Below, piece after piece: positions 56,303-64,000 of a stretch of DNA of 64,000 nt. The first letter of the stretch is position 1, and every line of letters starts with the position of its first letter. This DNA comes from Elmis aenea (lineage: Eukaryota; Arthropoda; Insecta; Coleoptera; Elmidae), in contig OX393578.1 of NCBI GenBank assembly GCA_947652605.1, forward strand, positions 57,357,415-57,421,414. Reading direction: 5' to 3'. Both the position numbers and the translations under genes were made by a program. The notes below the pieces were generated by a model. The model saw nothing but the letters and a program-made list of their open reading frames with translations, had not been told where the DNA came from and did no database searches.

Positions 56303-59212
56303 GAAAGACATTCGCATAACAATTGTATTTATGTAAAGAGGCGATGGATAAACTGTTTCTGTGATATACAAATCAATAATTAAAAATGTTCAGAAATAGT
56401 CGCTCAAGAAACATATGTATTAACTAAAGCACGGTATTTTTAGGAAATTATTAAAAATTAAAACCAGCTCATTGAAAGACATATGCAAAACAATTGTATT
56501 CATGTAAAGAGGCGATGGATAAACTGTTCCTGTGATATACAAATCAATAATTAAAATTGTTTAGAAATAGTCGCACAAGGAACATATGTATTAACTAAAG
56601 CACGGTATTTTTAGGAAATTATTAAAAATTAATACCAGCTCATTGAAAGACATATGCAAAACAATTGTATTCATGTAAAGAGGCGATGGATAAACTGTTC
56701 CTGTGATATACAAATCAATAATTGAAATTGTTTCGAAATAGTCGCACAAGGAACATATGTATTAACTAAAGCACGGTATTTTTAGGAAATTATTAAAAAT
56801 TAAAACCAGCTCATTGAAAGACATATGCAAAACTATTTTATTCATGTAAAGAGGCGATGGATAAACTGTTCCTGTGATATACAAATCAATAATTAAAATT
56901 GTTTAGAAATAGTCGCACAAGGAACATATGTATTAACTAAAGCACGGTATTTTTAGGAAATTATTAAAAATTAATACCAGCTTATTGAAAGACATATGCA
57001 AAACAATTGTATTCATGTAAAGAGGCGATGGATAAACTGTTCCTGTGATATACAAATCAATAATTGAAATTGTTTCGAAATAGTCGCACAAGGAACATAT
57101 GTATTAACTAATGCACGGTATTTTTAGGAAATTATTAAAAATTAAAACCAGCTCATTGAAAGACATATGCAAAACAATTGTATTCATGTAAAGAGGCGAT
57201 GGATAAACTGTTCCTGTCATATAGAAATCAATAATTGAAATTGTTTCGAAATAGTCGCACAAGGAACATATGTATTAACTAAAGCACGGTATTTTTAGGA
57301 AATTATTAAAAATTAAAACCAGCTCATTGAAGGACATATGCAAAACAATTGTATTCATGTAAAGAGGCGATGGATAAACTGTTCCTGTGATATACAAATT
57401 AATAATTAAAATTGTTCAGAAATAGTCGCTCAAGGAACATATGTATTAACTAATGCACGGTATTTTTAGGAAATTATTAAAAATTAAAACCAGCTCATTG
57501 AAAGACATATGCAAAACAATTGTATTCCTGTAAAGAGGCGATGGATAAACTGTTCCTGTGATATACAAATCAATAATTAAAATTGTTTAGAAATAGTCGC
57601 TCAAGGAACATATTATGTATTAACTAAAGCACGGTATTTTTAGGAAATTATTAAAAATTAAAACCAGCTCATTGAAAGACATATGCAAAACAATTGTAAT
57701 CCTGCAAAGAGGCGATGGATAAACTGTTCCTGTGATATACAAATCAATAATTAAAATTGTTTAGAAATAGTCGCTCAAGGAACATTTGTATTAACTAAAG
57801 CACGGTATTTTTAGGAAATTATTAAAAATTAAAACCAGCTCATTGAAAGACATATGCAAAACAATTGTATTCATGTAAAAAGGCGATGGATAAACTGTTC
57901 CTGTGATATACAAATCAATAATTAAAATTGTTTAGAAATAGTCGCACAAGGAACATATGTATTAACTAAAGCACGGTATTTTTAGGAAATTATTAAAAAT
58001 TAATACCAGCTCATTGAAAGACATATGCAAAACAATTGTATTCATGTAAAAAGGCGATTGATAAACTGTTCCTGTGATAAACAAATCAATAAATGAAATT
58101 GTTTCGAAATAGTAGCACAGGGAACATATGTATTAACTAAAGCACGGTATTTTTAGGAAATTATTAAAAATTAAAACCAGCTCATTGAAAGACATATGCA
58201 AAACAATTTTATTCATGTAAAAAGGCGATGGATAAACTGTTCCTGTGATATACAAATCAATAATTAAAATTGTTTAGAAATAGTCGCACAAGGAACATAT
58301 GTATTAACTAAAGCACGGTATTTTTAGGAAATTATTAAAAATTAATACCAGCTCATTGAAAGACATATGCAAAACAATTGTATTCATGTAAAGAGGCGAT
58401 AGATAAACTATTTCTGTGATATACAAATCAATAATTAAAATTGTTTCGAAATAGTCGCACAAGGAACATATGTATTAACTAAAGCACGGTATTTTTAGGA
58501 AATTATTAAAAATTAATACCAGCTCATTAAAAGACATATGCTAAACAATTGTATTCATGTAAAGAGGCGATGGATAAACTGTTCCTGTGATATACAAATC
58601 AATAATTAAAATTGTTTCGAAATTGTCGCTCAAGGAACATATGTATTAACTAAAGCACGGTATTTTTAGGAAATTATTAAAAATTAAAACCAGCTCACTG
58701 AAAGACATATGCAAAAAAATTGTATTCATGTAAAGAGGCGATGGATAAACTGTTCCTGTGATATACAAATCAATAATTAAAATTGTTTAGAAATAGTCGC
58801 ACAAGGAACATATGTATTAACTAAAGCACGGTATTTTTAGGAAATTATTAAAAATTAATACCAGCTCATTAAAAGACATATGCTAAACAATTGTATTCAT
58901 GTAAAGAGGCGATGGATAAACTGTTCCTGTGATATACAAATCAATAATTAAAATTGTTTCGAAATTGTCGCTCAAGGAACATATGTATTAACTAAAGCAC
59001 GGTATTTTTAGGAAATTATTAAAAATTAAAACCAGCTCACTGAAAGACATATGCAAAAAAATTGTATTCATGTAAAGAGGCGATGGATAAACTGTTCCTG
59101 TGATATACAAATCAATAATAGAAATTGTTTCGAAATAGTCGCACAAGGAACATATGTATTAACTAAAGCACGGTATTTTTAGGAAATTAGTAAAAATTAA
59201 AACCAGCTCTTT
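56303..59212 (+). repeat. HOR copy 6: 17 monomers by loss and gain (2910 bp)
   Basis: The length equals that of copies 1 and 2, but the route differs. After the CTATTTCTG monomer (near 58.4 kb), the two AAGGACATATG units and the GACTTATGC unit are missing. A two-monomer block (CATATGCTAAAC then CTCACTGAAAG) is present twice, near 58.53 and 58.87 kb. It shares AACTATTTTATTC and GATAAACAAATC with copy 7, so these two are closest relatives. Confidence 0.82.
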
Positions 59213-61904
59213 GAAAGACATTCGCATAACAATTGTATTTATGTAAAGAGGCGATGGATAAACTGTTTCTGTGATATACAAATCAATAATTAAAAATGTT
59301 CAGAAATAGTCGCTCAAGAAACATATGTATTAACTAAAGCACGGTATTTTTAGGAAATTATTAAAAATTAAAACCAGCTCATTGAAAGACATATGCAAAA
59401 CAATTGTATTCATGTAAAGAGGCGATGGATAAACTGTTCCTGTGATATACAAATCAATAATTAAAATTGTTTAGAAATAGTCGCACAAGGAACATATGTA
59501 TTAACTAAAGCACGGTATTTTAGGAAATTATTAAAAATTAATACCAGCTCATTGAAAGACATATGCAAAACAATTGTATTCATGTAAAGAGGCGATGGAT
59601 AAACTGTTCCTGTGATATACAAATCAATAATTGAAATTGTTTCGAAATAGTCGCACAAGGAACATATGTATTAACTAAAGCACGGTATTTTTAGGAAATT
59701 ATTAAAAATTAAAACCAGCTCATTGAAAGACATATGCAAAACTATTTTATTCATGTAAAGAGGCGATGGATAAACTGTTCCTGTGATATACAAATCAATA
59801 ATTAAAATTGTTTAGAAATAGTCGCACAAGGAACATATGTATTAACTAAAGCACGGTATTTTTAGGAAATTATTAAAAATTAATACCAGCTTATTGAAAG
59901 ACATATGCAAAACAATTGTATTCATGTAAAGAGGCGATGGATAAACTGTTCCTGTGATATACAAATCAATAATTGAAATTGTTTCGAAATAGTCGCACAA
60001 GGAACATATGTATTAACTAATGCACGGTATTTTTAGGAAATTATTAAAAATTAAAACCAGCTCATTGAAAGACATATGCAAAACAATTGTATTCATGTAA
60101 AGAGGCGATGGATAAACTGTTCCTGTCATATAGAAATCAATAATTGAAATTGTTTCGAAATAGTCGCACAAGGAACATATGTATTAACTAAAGCACGGTA
60201 TTTTTAGGAAATTATTAAAAATTAAAACCAGCTCATTGAAGGACATATGCAAAACAATTGTATTCATGTAAAGAGGCGATGGATAAACTGTTCCTGTGAT
60301 ATACAAATTAATAATTAAAATTGTTCAGAAATAGTCGCTCAAGGAACATATGTATTAACTAATGCACGGTATTTTTAGGAAATTATTAAAAATTAAAACC
60401 AGCTCATTGAAAGACATATGCAAAACAATTGTATTCCTGTAAAGAGGCGATGGATAAACTGTTCCTGTGATATACAAATCAATAATTAAAATTGTTTAGA
60501 AATAGTCGCTCAAGGAACATATTATGTATTAACTAAAGCACGGTATTTTTAGGAAATTATTAAAAATTAAAACCAGCTCATTGAAAGACATATGCAAAAC
60601 AATTGTAATCCTGCAAAGAGGCGATGGATAAACTGTTCCTGTGATATACAAATCAATAATTAAAATTGTTTAGAAATAGTCGCTCAAGGAACATTTGTAT
60701 TAACTAAAGCACGGTATTTTTAGGAAATTATTAAAAATTAAAACCAGCTCATTGAAAGACATATGCAAAACAATTGTATTCATGTAAAAAGGCGATGGAT
60801 AAACTGTTCCTGTGATATACAAATCAATAATTAAAATTGTTTAGAAATAGTCGCACAAGGAACATATGTATTAACTAAAGCACGGTATTTTTAGGAAATT
60901 ATTAAAAATTAATACCAGCTCATTGAAAGACATATGCAAAACAATTGTATTCATGTAAAAAGGCGATTGATAAACTGTTCCTGTGATAAACAAATCAATA
61001 AATGAAATTGTTTCGAAATAGTAGCACAGGGAACATATGTATTAACTAAAGCACGGTATTTTTAGGAAATTATTAAAAATTAAAACCAGCTCATTGAAAG
61101 ACATATGCAAAACAATTTTATTCATGTAAAAAGGCGATGGATAAACTGTTCCTGTGATATACAAATCAATAATTAAAATTGTTTAGAAATAGTCGCACAA
61201 GGAACATATGTATTAACTAAAGCACGGTATTTTTAGGAAATTATTAAAAATTAATACCAGCTCATTGAAAGACATATGCAAAACAATTGTATTCATGTAA
61301 AGAGGCGATAGATAAACTATTTCTGTGATATACAAATCAATAATTAAAATTGTTTCGAAATAGTCGCACAAGGAACATATGTATTAACTAATGCACGGTA
61401 TTTTTAGGAAATTATTAAAAATTAAAACCAGCTCATTGAAAGTCATATGCAAAACAATTGTATTCATGTAAAGAGGCGATGGATAAACTGTTCCTGTCAT
61501 ATACAAATCAATAATTGAAATTGTTTCGAAATAGTCGCACAAGGAACATATGTATTAACTAAAGCACGGTATTTTTAGGAAATTATTAAAAATTAAAACC
61601 AGCTCATTGAAAGACATATGCAAAACAATTGTATTCATGTAAAGAGGCGATGGATAAACTCTTCCTGTGATATACATACAAATCAATAATTAAAATTGTT
61701 CAGAAATAGTCGCTCAAAGAACATATGTATTAACTAATGCACGGTATTTTTAGGAAATTATTAAAAATTAAAACCAGCTCATTGAAAGACATATGCAAAA
61801 CAATTGTATTCCTGTAAAGAGGCGATGGATAAACTGTTCCTGTGATATACAAATCAATAATTAAAATTGTTTAGAAATAGTCGCACAAGGAACATATGTA
61901 TTAA
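59213..61904 (+). repeat. HOR copy 7, interrupted by the transposon
   Basis: About 15.7 monomers run up to the transposon insertion. One monomer has a T run shortened to four (59518-59521), giving 170 bp. That frame change also creates a meaningless 65-codon open frame on the minus strand. The last units are unusual: GAAAGTCATATG (61440), a +4 unit with ATACATACAAATC (near 61671), and CAAAGAACATATG. They recall monomers at 7.2-7.7 kb. Confidence 0.82.
61901..61904. other. TTAA target site duplication, left
   Basis: This TTAA belongs to the satellite monomer (monomer positions 118-121, in GTATTAAC). It is repeated at the other end of the transposon. PiggyBac elements insert at TTAA and duplicate it. 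Confidence 0.95.
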
Positions 61905-61917
61905 CCCATTTAGCGCC
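61905..61917 (+). repeat. Left terminal inverted repeat
   Basis: CCCATTTAGCGCC directly follows the TTAA. It pairs with the reverse complement of the right end (CCCATTAAACGCC) at 11 of 13 bases. A C-rich start next to TTAA is typical of piggyBac termini. Confidence 0.92.
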
Positions 61918-61943
61918 ATTGATGCGTTAACGCAACATTAATT
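61915..61943 (+). repeat. Subterminal repeat, left copy, with palindrome core
   Basis: This is a 29-bp segment identical to 63409-63437 in direct orientation. Its core TGCGTTAACGCA (61923-61934) is a perfect 12-bp palindrome. It overlaps the end of the terminal repeat by three bases. Subterminal repeats in piggyBac-like elements commonly serve as transposase binding sites. That role is inferred here from position only. Confidence 0.85.
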
Positions 61944-62311
61944 GTTTATTTTTTTTAGTAACTAAATAATTGTTTATTGTAAAATTCTTGTCAGCATATT
62001 TTTGTAGAAGGTCTATTTTACCTAAGAATATTTTTTATAATATTTTAAACTTATTGTTTAATGCTTTTTACAATAACCAAAAAGTTTTAATTTAGAGAAT
62101 AATAATTTTAAAATTTTCGTCATGCATATTTTCTTTCTTGAAATTCTGAGATATGATTTAAGCTGAGTTTACAATAAAAGTGTCTTTCTAGTACTAACAA
62201 AAAAATTATGTGTAAAAAAAAATTAATCAATTCAGAGATTTTTAGATAAGAACATTATGTTGCGTTTTCGCATCAACGGCAGTTTGTGTGGTATAGACGT
62301 ACATACGGTAG
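61944..62311. other. Left non-coding part of the transposon
   Basis: This AT-rich stretch lies between the left subterminal repeat and the candidate promoter. No open frame of note is visible. The only recognisable structure is the inverted, diverged copy of the subterminal repeat at 62257-62280. It probably corresponds to the 5' flank of the original transposase gene. Confidence 0.6.
62257..62280 (-). repeat. Inverted, diverged copy of the subterminal repeat
   Basis: The reverse complement matches the subterminal repeat at 21 of 24 positions. The palindrome centre is changed from GTTAAC to GTTTTC. Together with the end copies it gives the element three copies of the motif, two direct and one inverted. 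A ten-base partial match, GATGCGTTAA, follows at 62386-62395. Confidence 0.75.
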
Positions 62312-62435
62312 TATATTATATCTAAGTGTTGCGCGAGTTTACAACTTTAGTGCGAGTTTGTTCATGCCTGCAGTTATATTTTATGGATGCGTTAAGTGTT
62401 TGTTATCGTGTAAGTTAGTGTAATTCTTGTAAAAT
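62312..62435 (+). promoter_or_regulatory. Possible promoter and 5' untranslated region of the transposase gene
   Basis: A TATA-like stretch, TATATTATAT (62312-62321), lies about 115 bp upstream of the start codon, in the stretch between the inverted repeat copy and the ATG. A short GCGAGTTT motif occurs twice (62333-62340 and 62353-62360). The whole element is AT-rich, so a TATA-like match is weak evidence and no transcription start can be placed. Confidence 0.3.
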
Positions 62436-63368
62436 ATGAGTAATAATAAAAGGAAATATGATTTTGATAAAAATAGACCTCTGACAATAAAAGAACTTGA
62501 AGCGGAAATAGAAAATATTTATGAAGATAATGAGATTGATGTTGTTATTATCCCACCAAATGTCGATGAACTTACTGACGAAGAAGATGGAGATGATAAC
62601 CTATTGCAAGGTAAGCAAGCCCTTACATACACATGTTGTTTTATTTATATAACTTACAACATCTTTTTTATTATAGGCGATTTCATGCCCCAAGATATTG
62701 CTGGCACTTTAGAAATCATGACTGAAAATAGTATAGACCCGGATTTTGAACCTGCTAAAGCTGCAACAAAAAGAAAAAAATCTGCTGTCTATCATGCTAA
62801 TTGGCGCAAAGATGACATTGCTTTCATTGATTCTTCTAAAAATTTCAATGAAGAAAATAAAATATCACATATAAAAGACGTTGTAGATGAGAAATCTCCA
62901 ATAGATATATTTTTCCTATTTTTTGATGACGATATCTTGAATATGATTATTGAACATTCATTGAAATATGCACAAGATAAAAATAGACATGACTTTAAGT
63001 TGACAATTTCTGATCTGAAAAAGTTTTTGGGCATTATGATTTTGTCTGGTTATCATACATTGCCACAAATGGATATGTATTGGAGTAGAGATGAAGATAA
63101 AGGACTACCTTTAGTAAAAAACTGCATGAGTCGGAACAAATTTAGGAATATAAAGAAAAATATTCATTTAGCCAATAATGATAATTTAGACAAAAAAGAT
63201 AAATTTGCTAAACTTAGGCCATTGTTCGATGCCATAAACCATAAGAATTTGCAGTTTTATTTTTATATTCTTTTAGAATTTCTTTTTTTTTTCGTTTTAA
63301 ATTTTTCGTTTTTAAATATTTATACTCATAAAACATATAATTATATAAAAATAAATAAAAAAACATAA
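62436..63368 (+). pseudogene. Truncated piggyBac transposase gene (N-terminal half)
   Basis: The open frame is 310 codons if read straight through, or 288 if the 66-nt intron is removed. The first ATG is taken because an acidic N-terminal region follows. In the unspliced numbering, an acidic stretch (LTDEEDGDDN, about 46-55) and a basic stretch (ATKRKK, about 109-114) precede the start of the DDE_Tnp_1_7-type domain at about residue 156. Recognisable piggyBac motifs follow: FLGIMILSGYHTLPQMDMYW, MSRNKFRNIKKNIHL and LRPLFDAIN (ending at residue 268). After about residue 274 the similarity stops and the frame runs into low-complexity AT-rich sequence rich in F, Y, I, N and K. The region holding the three catalytic aspartates (D268, D346 and D447 in the Trichoplusia ni protein) is absent, so the product cannot catalyse transposition. 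It might still be expressed as a truncated protein, but nothing here shows that. The minus-strand frame at 62792-63034 is its shadow. Confidence 0.9.
62611..62676 (+). other. Probable 66-nt spliceosomal intron in the transposase gene
   Basis: The segment begins GTAAGC and ends TTATAG, with a pyrimidine-rich stretch (CATCTTTTTTATTATAG) before the acceptor. It is 66 nt, a multiple of three with no in-frame stop, so reading through keeps the frame. The residues it would encode are hydrophobic and aromatic, unlike the charged sequence on both sides. Removal joins G62610 to 62677 as a phase-1 junction that encodes glycine, between LLQ and DFMPQ. The size is typical of short insect introns. Confidence 0.75.
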
Positions 63369-63408
63369 AAACAAACATTTTATTTTTTCCCAATTACTAC
63401 TACTATAT
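63256..63408. other. AT-rich tail after the deletion breakpoint
   Basis: This low-complexity T-rich then A-rich stretch follows the last recognisable transposase codons (NHKNLQF). It provides the stop codon of the truncated frame at 63366-63368. Two overlapping AATAAA motifs at 63350-63359 could act as polyadenylation signals, but matches are expected by chance in such AT-rich DNA. The internal deletion of the transposase gene probably has its left edge near 63250. Confidence 0.55.
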
Positions 63409-63437
63409 GCCATTGATGCGTTAACGCAACATTAATT
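63409..63437 (+). repeat. Subterminal repeat, right copy, with palindrome core
   Basis: This is identical over 29 bp to 61915-61943 and lies in the same orientation, with the palindrome TGCGTTAACGCA at 63417-63428. It sits about 126 bp inside the right end, whereas the left copy lies about 10 bp inside the left end. Such asymmetry between ends is known for piggyBac elements. Confidence 0.85.
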
Positions 63438-63550
63438 TTCGTAAAATATAAAGAAATTTTTTTCCAAAAAACTACAGAAATGTCTTAATTGGACCCTAAT
63501 CAGATAGAATATTAACAAAAATTCGAAATCAAACCGGTATTTTAATGCTT
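63438..63550. other. Right subterminal non-coding segment
   Basis: This is 113 bp of AT-rich sequence between the right subterminal repeat and the right terminal repeat. It is unique within the window. No gene or further repeat is seen. Confidence 0.6.
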
Positions 63551-63563
63551 GGCGTTTAATGGG
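63551..63563 (-). repeat. Right terminal inverted repeat
   Basis: GGCGTTTAATGGG on the plus strand is the inverted partner of the left terminal repeat, with two mismatches in 13. It is followed immediately by TTAA. Confidence 0.92.
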
Positions 63564-63567
63564 TTAA
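63564..63567. other. TTAA target site duplication, right
   Basis: This is the second copy of the TTAA target. The satellite continues from here as CTAAAGCACGG, exactly where the left flank stopped. Confidence 0.95.
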
Positions 63568-64000
63568 CTAAAGCACGGTATTTTTAGGAAATTATTAAAA
63601 ATTAAAACCAGCTCATTGAAAGACATATGCAAAACAATTGTAATCCTGCAAAGAGGCGATGGATAAACTGTTCCTGTGATATACAAATCAATAATTAAAA
63701 TTGTTTAGAAATAGTTGCTCAAGGAACATTTGTATTAACTAAAGCACGGTATTTTTAGGAAATTATTAAAAATTAAAACCAGCTCATTGAAAGACATATG
63801 CAAAACAATTGTATTCATGTAAAAAGGCGATGGATAAACTGTTCCTGTGATATACAAATCAATAATTAAAATTGTTTAGAAATAGTCGCACAAGGAACAT
63901 ATGTATTAACTAAAGCACGGTATTTTTAGGAAATTATTAAAAATTAATACCAGCTCATTGAAAGACATATGCAAAACAATTGTATTCATGTAAAGAGGCG
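63568..64000 (+). repeat. 171-bp satellite array, continuation right of the transposon
   Basis: This stretch holds the last 50 bp of the split monomer, full monomers at 63618-63788 and 63789-63959, and 41 bp of the next. The first full unit is the GTAATCCTGC type with AACATTTG and a private AGTTGCTC. The second is the CATGTAAAAAGG type. This is the order found after the +3 monomer in the HOR, so the array carries on in the same family and orientation beyond the window. Confidence 0.95.

Larger units (their letters stand above)
1..61904 (+). repeat. 171-bp satellite DNA array, main block
   Basis: Head-to-tail tandem array of a 171-bp monomer, about 360 units, all in the same orientation. The repeated start GAAAGACATATGC occurs at 1, 172, 343, 514, 685 and so on, at 171-base steps apart from a few marked indel monomers. 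A hand count of one consensus gives 48 G+C in 171 (28%). Neighbouring monomers differ at a few positions. Monomers many units apart can look identical, which is the signature of higher-order repeats. Stops in all frames recur in every unit, so no protein is encoded. The array starts before base 1. Such blocks are typically centromeric, pericentromeric or subtelomeric heterochromatin. Which of these applies cannot be told from the sequence alone. Confidence 0.98.
61905..63563 (+). mobile_element. piggyBac-superfamily transposon, internally deleted
   Basis: This is a 1659-bp element with TTAA target duplications on both sides and 13-bp terminal inverted repeats that match at 11 of 13 positions. 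It contains a plus-strand transposase fragment with a clear piggyBac-type domain. Autonomous piggyBac elements are usually about 2.4 kb with a transposase near 600 residues. Here the coding part stops before the catalytic region, so the copy cannot mobilise itself, although related transposase made elsewhere might still act on its ends. The satellite on both sides is in register: 121 bp of the monomer lies to the left and 50 bp to the right, together 171. This is therefore a clean insertion with no flanking deletion. Confidence 0.96.

Noticed and set aside
59461..59658. Minus-strand open frame of 65 codons within the satellite
   Set aside because: It exists only because one monomer lost a T (59518-59521) and the frame shifted past the usual stops. 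It has no start context, homology or other support.
1..61904. CRISPR-like regular repeat spacing
   Set aside because: Monomers abut directly with no unique spacers, the whole 171 bp is repeated and the context is eukaryotic.
1..61904. Telomeric repeat because of TTAGG
   Set aside because: TTAGG occurs once per monomer in TTTTTAGGAAATT and is never in tandem, so it is not the insect telomere repeat.
1..61904. Primate alpha satellite, because the monomer is also 171 bp
   Set aside because: The monomer sequence is not recognisable as alpha satellite. Only the length and a weak CENP-B-box-like segment are shared.
62612..62675. Transmembrane segment in the transposase
   Set aside because: The hydrophobic residues fall exactly inside a segment with good splice signals, so they are best explained as intron translation.
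62792..63034. Minus-strand open frame of 80 codons
   Set aside because: It is antisense to the recognisable transposase domain, so it is a shadow frame.
63256..63368. Novel C-terminal domain of the transposase
   Set aside because: The translated tail is low-complexity F, Y, I, N and K from AT-rich DNA and matches no piggyBac motif. It is read-through after a deletion.
61905..63563. Insertion with satellite deletion or inversion at the junction
   Set aside because: The flanks add up to exactly one 171-bp monomer with a TTAA duplication and the orientation is unchanged on both sides.

Overview
The window is almost entirely one AT-rich satellite DNA array. A monomer of 171 bp (about 28% GC by a hand count of one consensus unit) repeats head to tail, always in the same orientation, about 360 times from base 1 to 61904, and resumes at 63564 to the end of the window. 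No host gene, tRNA, rRNA or CRISPR array is visible. The array runs off both ends. Its size, uniform orientation and higher-order repeat (HOR) structure suggest a centromeric, pericentromeric or subtelomeric block of a eukaryotic chromosome. The only non-satellite DNA is a piggyBac-superfamily transposon remnant (61905-63563). Its transposase fragment carries a 66-nt intron of insect-like size. An insect or other arthropod host is therefore the best guess, but the species cannot be named from the sequence.

Layout. From 1 to about 2.6 kb there is a 10-monomer (1714 bp) periodicity. From about 3.8 to 11.0 kb there is a 12- to 13-monomer periodicity (2052 and 2223 bp). From about 11.9 to 15.2 kb there is an 8-monomer (1367 bp) unit in roughly 2.4 copies. 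From about 16.9 to 36.6 kb there are large, very similar tandem duplications of 4962 bp (29 monomers) and 6674 bp (39 monomers), which carry a smaller 684-bp duplication inside them. From about 40.0 to 61.9 kb the array settles into a 17/18-monomer HOR (2910 or 3081 bp), with some copies expanded to 20 or 23 monomers. Indel-marked monomers (+3 ATT, +4 AATT, -1 A) and private SNPs let the duplication order be partly read.

Monomers fall into two main types, recognised by linked differences. Type A has TTGAAATTGTTTCGAAATAG followed by TCGCAC. Type B has TTAAAATTGTTTAGAAATAG (or TTCAG) followed by TCGCTC. Recombinants between them occur. Type A carries a 17-bp segment that matches 7 of the 9 core positions of the vertebrate CENP-B box.

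The transposon sits in a TTAA of one monomer with a perfect TTAA target duplication. Removing it together with one TTAA restores an exact 171-bp monomer. It is 1659 bp long and has 13-bp terminal inverted repeats beginning CCCATT. It also has subterminal copies of a motif with a TGCGTTAACGCA palindrome core, and a transposase gene truncated before the catalytic aspartates. It is therefore a non-autonomous, internally deleted copy.
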